Positions 58,601 through 64,000 of a stretch of 64,000 bases of DNA are shown here, piece after piece. The notes beneath the pieces are model-generated. The model was given only the letters and a program-made list of their open reading frames with translations, made no database searches and was not told where the DNA came from. Position 1 is the first letter of the stretch, and each line of letters opens with the position of its first letter. A program made the position numbers and the translations under genes. Source of the DNA: Salvia splendens (lineage: Eukaryota; Streptophyta; Magnoliopsida; Lamiales; Lamiaceae). The DNA lies in assembly GCF_004379255.2 (NCBI RefSeq), contig NC_056046.1, positions 3,720,001-3,784,000 of the forward strand, read 5' to 3'.

Positions 58601-60711
58601 ATTTACCTGCGTATCGTAGCCTTGAGGCAGGCTCGTGATGAAGTTATGAGCATTGGAAGCTTTAGCAGCCTCAATAACCTCTTCCATGGATGCATCTTCC
58701 TTCCCGAACAGAATGTTCTCCTTAATGGTGGTAGCAAAAAGAGCCGGCTCCTGACTAACCAACCCCATTTGCAACCTCAGCCACTTGAGCTGCAGCTTGT
58801 CAATCGCCACTCCATCGAAGAGGATCTCGCCCCCGACCGGGTCATAGAACCTCTGCAGCAGAGCGATCACGGTAGACTTCCCCGAACCACTCCCCCCAAC
58901 CAACGCCACCGTCTTCCCTGCAGGAACCCTGAGGTTGAAATCCTCAAAGATTACACTCTCTGGCCGCGAAGGGTACGCGAAAGCGACATGTCTGAACTCA
59001 ACTTCTCCAGACACATTCTCCAGCATCTGCCCCTCCATGCTGTCCGAATCTATCTTGGGGACTCTCTTGATCACCTCCCTCACCCTCTCCGCGGCCGCAC
59101 TTGCCTCGGAGAAGTACTTGAGGTTCGACAGCCCCGAGCCTAGCGACCTGTCCAATTAAAAAACATCATATTAAAATTCAAAACCAACACAAAAGCCGGT
59201 ATTAATTTTTGCCAAAAATAGAAATGAATCAAACTTCTTAGAAATGAAAAAAATGACTCAATTAACAAGTAACGAAGTGAGTAAGATTCTTACAATCCAC
59301 CAATAGCAATGGCGGCTCCAACAGCAAAGACAGTCCCGCCTCGAGCATTGTGGTACATGACAAGCCTACTTCCATAGTAAGACATGAATGACCATATGGC
59401 AAAAACGACGCCGTTACTACCAATGGCAAGACCCTTAGCCAGACCCTGCCTGAGTCCGAGGCTAACGGTCCCCTGCAGGGCGGCAGAGTAGGACGCAATA
59501 GTCCTACTCTCGCCAACAAAAGAGTAGACGGTGCGGACAGAGGAGAGTGCCTGCTCCACGATCACGTTCGCCTTGCTGTACTCATCCCGTATCTTCCTAG
59601 CAATGCTCATCAGTGCCCGCCCGTACATCAGCCCCGGGATCACTAGCAGGATGATGAACGGGAACCCCACGATCGCTAGCCTCCACAGCATTATGAATGC
59701 TGCCACGTACGATCCCAGGAAGGTCGATAGGTTCATCACAAAAACCGGAACCTGTTTTATTTTTTTAAATCAACATTAGTATAATATTGTCCGTTTAAGG
59801 TACTTTCCAAGAAAATCTCAGTTGGATAACATTTATATATTGCTTGCAACATTACTTATTTTTAACGGACCTTTTCACTGATGGAATCTTGAATGACTAG
59901 GCTGTCGCTGGAGACGCTCTCGATGACCTCGGCCGTGCTGGTGACGTGGAGGTCGAAGTAGCCGACATCTTGTCTCATTACAGCTTTGAGGTATCTAGTT
60001 CTTAGTCGTGAAGCTTGTCTCTCTGCTGTTCTTGTCCAGCAATATCCCTCTAAACAAATGGTTCATTTTATTTATAAGCATAATAAATCAAAGTCAAATT
60101 GTATGCTATCTGTATTAGTATATTCTATAGTATTATTAACATTTGAAAATTTGAAATTTCACCTACCCAGAAAGCAAGCTACCCATTGCACGCAAGCCAT
60201 GTAGCAAAGAACCAACGCATTCTGAAAGAGATAAACCAGAAAAAAACAAATGTTTAGTTAGAAATGAAAATTCAAGAAAATACGAAAAATAAAACCAATT
60301 CTTGCATAGTTCCGAGAATCGGATAAAAATAAAATATCACTCGCAATTAAGTCCTGGACTGACGTAGCTATTAAGGATGCCATAAATAGGCCTGGTTAAT
60401 TTATTTATTAAAATTAAAGTTAAAAAAGGGAAAAATCGGACATTGGCGATGGAGAAGAAACTGACCTTGTTGATGGAGTGGGTGAAGTTTTCCGACAGAG
60501 AGACCTGGGAAGTTCCGAAGCTGTTCATGAGCTTGCTTGTGACTAAGAGCATGACAGGCATGGAGACTCCGTCGCCGATTGCGCCGAGCAAACCCAATCC
60601 CATCAACGCCTTGTCGTATTTATCGGCATGCATGAATATCGACTTGAAAGAGATGCCTATGCTGCTCTTTTTCTTCTTCCTCTTAATCTGCTCCATATCT
60701 GAACTAACCAT
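55679..60711 (-). CDS. ABCB15: ABC transporter subfamily B (P-glycoprotein), ABCB15-like full transporter
   Basis: Seven exons on the minus strand, 60466-60711, 60167-60221, 59871-60049, 59294-59751, 58607-59147, 57136-58047 and 55679-57049, give 1253 residues in consistent phase. The layout is TMD1-NBD1-linker-TMD2-NBD2. NBD1 has Walker [10 protein letters not shown] (about 396-404), signature [14 protein letters not shown] and Walker [16 protein letters not shown]2 has Walker [10 protein letters not shown] (about 1043-1051), signature LSGGQKQR and [18 protein letters not shown]1 carries the usual [17 protein letters not shown] and QDVGYFD segments. The linker is Ser- and His-rich ([20 protein letters not shown]). 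Full-size ABCB proteins export auxins, lipids or specialised metabolites at the plasma membrane; substrate cannot be told from sequence. The ABCB15-22 group is usually found in tandem clusters (family knowledge), and duplicated 3' flanks at 53.6-55.6 kb suggest a lost neighbour here. The symbol is by similarity only. Confidence 0.93.
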
Positions 60712-60793
60712 TGCTTCTTCTGCTTATTTCTCCTTTTACCCCTCACACAATTTTGAAAGCAAAGCCCCTAGGCTTGTGTTTTGTTGTTTAATA

Positions 60794-60883
60794 GAGAGAG
60801 AGAGAGAGAGATGATTCAACCCAACCTTGGGATGCCAATGAATGGGTATGTGAGTGTTTGTGTGTGTGTGTGTGTATATATAC

Positions 60884-60921
<38 letters not shown>
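60794..60921 (-). promoter_or_regulatory. Microsatellite-rich ABCB leader and TATA-like site
   Basis: Upstream of the ABCB start the plus strand shows (GA)8 at about 60794-60811, (TG)n at 60859-60875, TATATATACA at 60876-60885 and (GA)15 at 60889-60921. Read on the minus strand this is a CT-rich block, a TATATATA motif about 165 bp before the ATG, and then another CT-rich block. The TATA assignment is positional inference only. Confidence 0.5.
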
Positions 60922-60923
<2 letters not shown>

Positions 60924-61911
60924 GTGTGCTGATTTTTGTTGCTGTTTTCTAAGAGAGGTATGGTCGTATGGACATGGGGAATTTGATGTAATTTAAAATG
61001 TTAAAAAATTAGAGAAATTTAGTATGGGATTATTGATTTAATTTTATACTGGAGAAAATTGAAGTTCAATGAACCTTGTGTTTTTACATGAGATGAGCAA
61101 AGGGAGGTTGACTTGAGATTTAATTAGCGTCACTAATGACGCCGGTACAGCGGATGATCACGGTGATCAATCGTTTGCCACAAAATAGAATAATGGATTT
61201 AAGTTGACATGTATTTGTTTAAAATATGAGGAACGTGTAGCTAGTGTGCAAATAAATTCTGTGTTATGTGGAGAAGGCTGTATTAACATTATCTAGTGAA
61301 ATTTGATAACAGGTTCTGATCACACCCTCGCCCGGCGTCGACACTAGTCGTTCCAACCGATGACGCGGGTGGAAGTTGAACTTGGAACCGAGAAGGAGTC
61401 GTTCGATTGGATAAAATATGGCAAAGCGTGAAGACAATGTTCATACAACAATTGATAAGTCGAAAGGGTGAATAATAGTAAAACTTTTCAAACTATACAA
61501 TATGACTCAAATGAACGAGGAACAATTGGACTTGCATGCTAAACTTCTGAAATATTTTGATGTGTTTTAAGTTGGCTATAATTTTAGACTTTTAATTATG
61601 CAAACTTGGAATTTTAATTATAATTTTAAAAAAATGGTATTTATAATTATTTGTATAGAGATTTAACCAATATATATGAATATACACAAAACGTATAGTA
61701 TGCTGCAATTATGTGAATTTAGTATTTACATGACGTATACTTAAAGGTTGTCAAAAATGGCAAAAAAATTCACGACCAAGAAAATCCCATAACCTTTATT
61801 ACACTTTATAGTGCGTCAAAGGTGGGTAAAAAATGACAACTTTTTTACAGCGAAGAAAAACCCGTAACCTTACTATACACGATAACACGAATAAATTTAA
61901 TACAGTAAACA

Positions 61912-62065
61912 TTTTCGCTTTTACCTAAGGAGTACTAATTTGCAACAATATATGCACAAATAGTAATAAAAGAACAAACAAATACCAGTAATAATTTTCT
62001 CTTTTAGCTAAGGAGTACTATTTCGCAACAATATATACACAAATAGTAATAAAAGAACAAACAAT
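61912..62065. repeat. 83-bp tandem duplication
   Basis: CTAAGGAGTACTA...GCAACAATATAT-CACAAATAGTAATAAAAGAACAAACAA occurs twice with a period of 83 bp (61925 and 62008), each preceded by TTTTC-CTTTTA. The copies differ at only a few bases, so the duplication is fairly recent. Confidence 0.88.
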
Positions 62066-62327
62066 ATGGTAGAAGTACATCATCACTAAAAACTTTCAAG
62101 TGGTGATTTATAGTATAGTAGTAGTAGGAGTGATACATTAAGTAACAACATTAAGTTCTAATTTGAAAATAATAATAATTTATATAGTTATGATTCTCAT
62201 ATTGACGATATTAGTTAACAAGTAGTACCACTAATTAAATGGTATGCAATAATGTATAGTTGCAGATGTGACCATATGTTAAATGTTTCAAACATGAGGT
62301 GAAAGATGGTGCTACACTACTACACAT

Positions 62328-62588
62328 TGTTCCCTCCATCCCACTTTATGAGTCTCATTTGAGTTTGTTACGGGTTTTAAGTGATATAAAGGAAAGTGGC
62401 TGAAATAAGATAGTGGAATGTGGATCCTACTTTTATATATTAGTTTTATAATAAAATGTGAGTGGAAAAAAGTAAGTAGAATATGAGACCTATTACCGTT
62501 ATGGAATATTCCAATTGAGACTTCTAATGTGGGACACTAAAAAATAGGAGTAGTAAACTGAAACTTTTAAAGTGAGACCAAAGGAGTA
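62328..62588. mobile_element. Stowaway-like MITE
   Basis: It starts GTTCCCTCCATCCCACTTTATGAGTCTC and ends TTAAAGTGAGACCAAAGGAG, giving matching inverted CACTTTA/TAAAGTG words near the ends. The outermost bases are diverged, so the boundaries are approximate. Confidence 0.6.
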
Positions 62589-63090
62589 ATATCCAGTTTA
62601 AAGTCAATTTCATAAAAGTGTAGTAAAATGAATCTATATTTTGATTCATGTGTACAGAATTCCATAGGTACAGCCAAACTGAAATAGACTTGCATTTTAA
62701 TTATACCAAATATTGTTTCATAATCTATAATATTACATCAGACTCTTTATTTTAATACAGATTCTTGTAAATCGATACATGTGTGTATTTACACATATGT
62801 TGACGCATAGAAAGTGCCAGATTACTCAACAGTTAGTTTAAGCCGACGTATTCTCTTACGTCATTTCTTACGGTGGACTTCGAGCTTATTTTAAATCTTT
62901 TATTTTATTTGATAAGTAATTTTAAATTAAATGTTTTAATAGTCAAAATAAGTTAACGGTGCAGAATTTGCATACTCAAGCTAAAACAGAAATTATTGCT
63001 TTGGGAAGGAACACTACCTTAAATTGGGTAACGGAAAACTAGGCTGCACCTCCGGTGGAGAGAATCTAGGACAAATGTAATTATATTATA

Positions 63091-63337
63091 CTCCCTTCAT
63101 TCCCAAATTTTATTACTGATCGGACACAGGTTTTAAAAATATAATTGGAAGTGGGTTGAAAAAGTTGATAGGATTTGAGTCATACTTTTAAAGTATTAGT
63201 TTTATAATAAAATGTGAGTGTGAATAAGTTAGTGGAATGTGGAGTCTACTATAAAAAATAGTAAAGAGTGAAATGTGACAAAATTTGTGGGACGGATGAA
63301 ATGGAAAAATGTAACAAAATTTGGGGGACGAAGGGAG
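63091..63337. mobile_element. Stowaway-like MITE
   Basis: It begins CTCCCTTCATTCCCAAATTTTATTAC and ends GTAACAAAATTTGGGGGACGAAGGGAG, inverted and flanked by TA on both sides. A partial repeat of its end (AAAATTTGTGGGACGGATGAAATGG) sits just inside. Confidence 0.85.
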
Positions 63338-63413
63338 TACTCCTATTGCTTTTAATTGTGGAATTTTTTTAAACACGGAGATTAAGGAATGTAGTATTAC
63401 TAATATTTGGGTA

Positions 63414-63623
63414 ATTCTTCCGTCTCATTTATAGTTGTGGAATTTTTTTAGTCATGCAAATTAAGAAACGAATGTTTAAGACTAAATAGAAAGAGAATAA
63501 AGTGATAGAAAAAAAAGTAAAATATGAATACAAATAAAGTTCATATAAATAAAAAACGATTGAATCATGTTAGCTAGAGCAATCTAAAAATTAATACGAT
63601 CCAATTATCATGGAACGGAGAAG
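63414..63623. mobile_element. Diverged Stowaway-like MITE
   Basis: Left end ATTCTTCCGTCTCATTTATAG and right end ATCATGGAACGGAGAAG are weakly inverted beside TA. A 3'-truncated relative (TTTAATTGTGGAATTTTTTTAAACACGG) lies directly before it at 63351. Confidence 0.5.
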
Positions 63624-64000
63624 TATGTATTTATAGATGCATGTTAGTTAGTTAGACAAAGAAAATAGGAAGATAATTTTAAATTATTTAAAATTATATT
63701 TATTTAGGTATGTAAAAATGTTAAAAGATAATTACAATATATTGTTATAGGCTGAAATTTTCAAAAAAATATAGCCAAATAAGGGATAAAAATAAACATG
63801 ATTTATAAGCACATTAAATATGATAATTGGACGACCTTATAAAAGTATGAAAACTTTTCGTTTAACATTTAAAATTCCAAACCTTGTTACAAAACAATTA
63901 TTTATCATTTATTAATTAATTATAAAAAATGAGTTAACATGGTTCAAAGATATAGTAATAGTAGTAGAAATCAAATGTTATTTAGCAACTTCATTTTAAT

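Larger units (their letters stand above)
60922..64000. other. Gene-free AT-rich spacer downstream end of window
   Basis: No gene or RNA is recognised between the ABCB promoter and the window end. The region contains the tandem repeat at 61912-62065 and Stowaway-like elements at 62328, 63091 and 63414, listed separately. Confidence 0.6.

Overview
The window is nuclear DNA of a flowering plant, most likely a eudicot. Genes are split by many short introns inside AT-rich spacers. Every recognisable protein is a plant housekeeping or plant-specific family, and the spacers hold plant-type hAT, Mutator, Harbinger and Stowaway-like elements and a chromodomain Ty3/gypsy retrotransposon. The species cannot be fixed from sequence alone. 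Gene models below come from splice-site reading plus remembered protein families; no search was run.

Layout. 2.4-5.3 kb: intronless Golgi zinc transporter of the MTP12/ZnT5 type (+). 6.8-9.7 kb: KONJAC-type GDP-mannose pyrophosphorylase-like protein (+, 15 exons). 10.5-15.8 kb: Golgi alpha-mannosidase II (-, 4 exons). 18.6-19.5 kb: SEC13 (+). 20.6-23.0 kb: atypical E2F of the DEL/E2Fe type (+, 11 exons). 23.5-24.6 kb: B12D/NDUFA4-like mitochondrial subunit (-, 3 exons). 26.9-29.1 kb: plastid DUF760 protein (+, 5 exons). 29.9-32.5 kb: a broken galacturonosyltransferase-like gene (-) carrying nested transposons. 35.4-43.7 kb: SIN3-like corepressor (-, 22 exons). 46.3-53.6 kb: a Mutator-type element that contains a young, nearly intact gypsy element. 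53.6-55.6 kb: repeats left by an old tandem duplication of the ABCB 3' flank. 55.7-60.7 kb: ABCB (P-glycoprotein) transporter (-, 7 exons). The last 3 kb holds only AT-rich DNA and MITEs.

Functionally this is an ordinary gene neighbourhood. Four of the genes act in the secretory pathway or supply it (MTP12, KONJAC, mannosidase II, SEC13), but their adjacency looks like chance or old synteny, not an operon-like unit. I found no convincing new multi-gene system. The most informative parts are transposon histories that can be read directly. These are a 9-bp target duplication with an unoccupied paralogous site, a hAT with a perfect 8-bp duplication inside a smaller element inside the GATL pseudogene, and a retrotransposon whose polypurine tract and 3' LTR are translated as part of pol.
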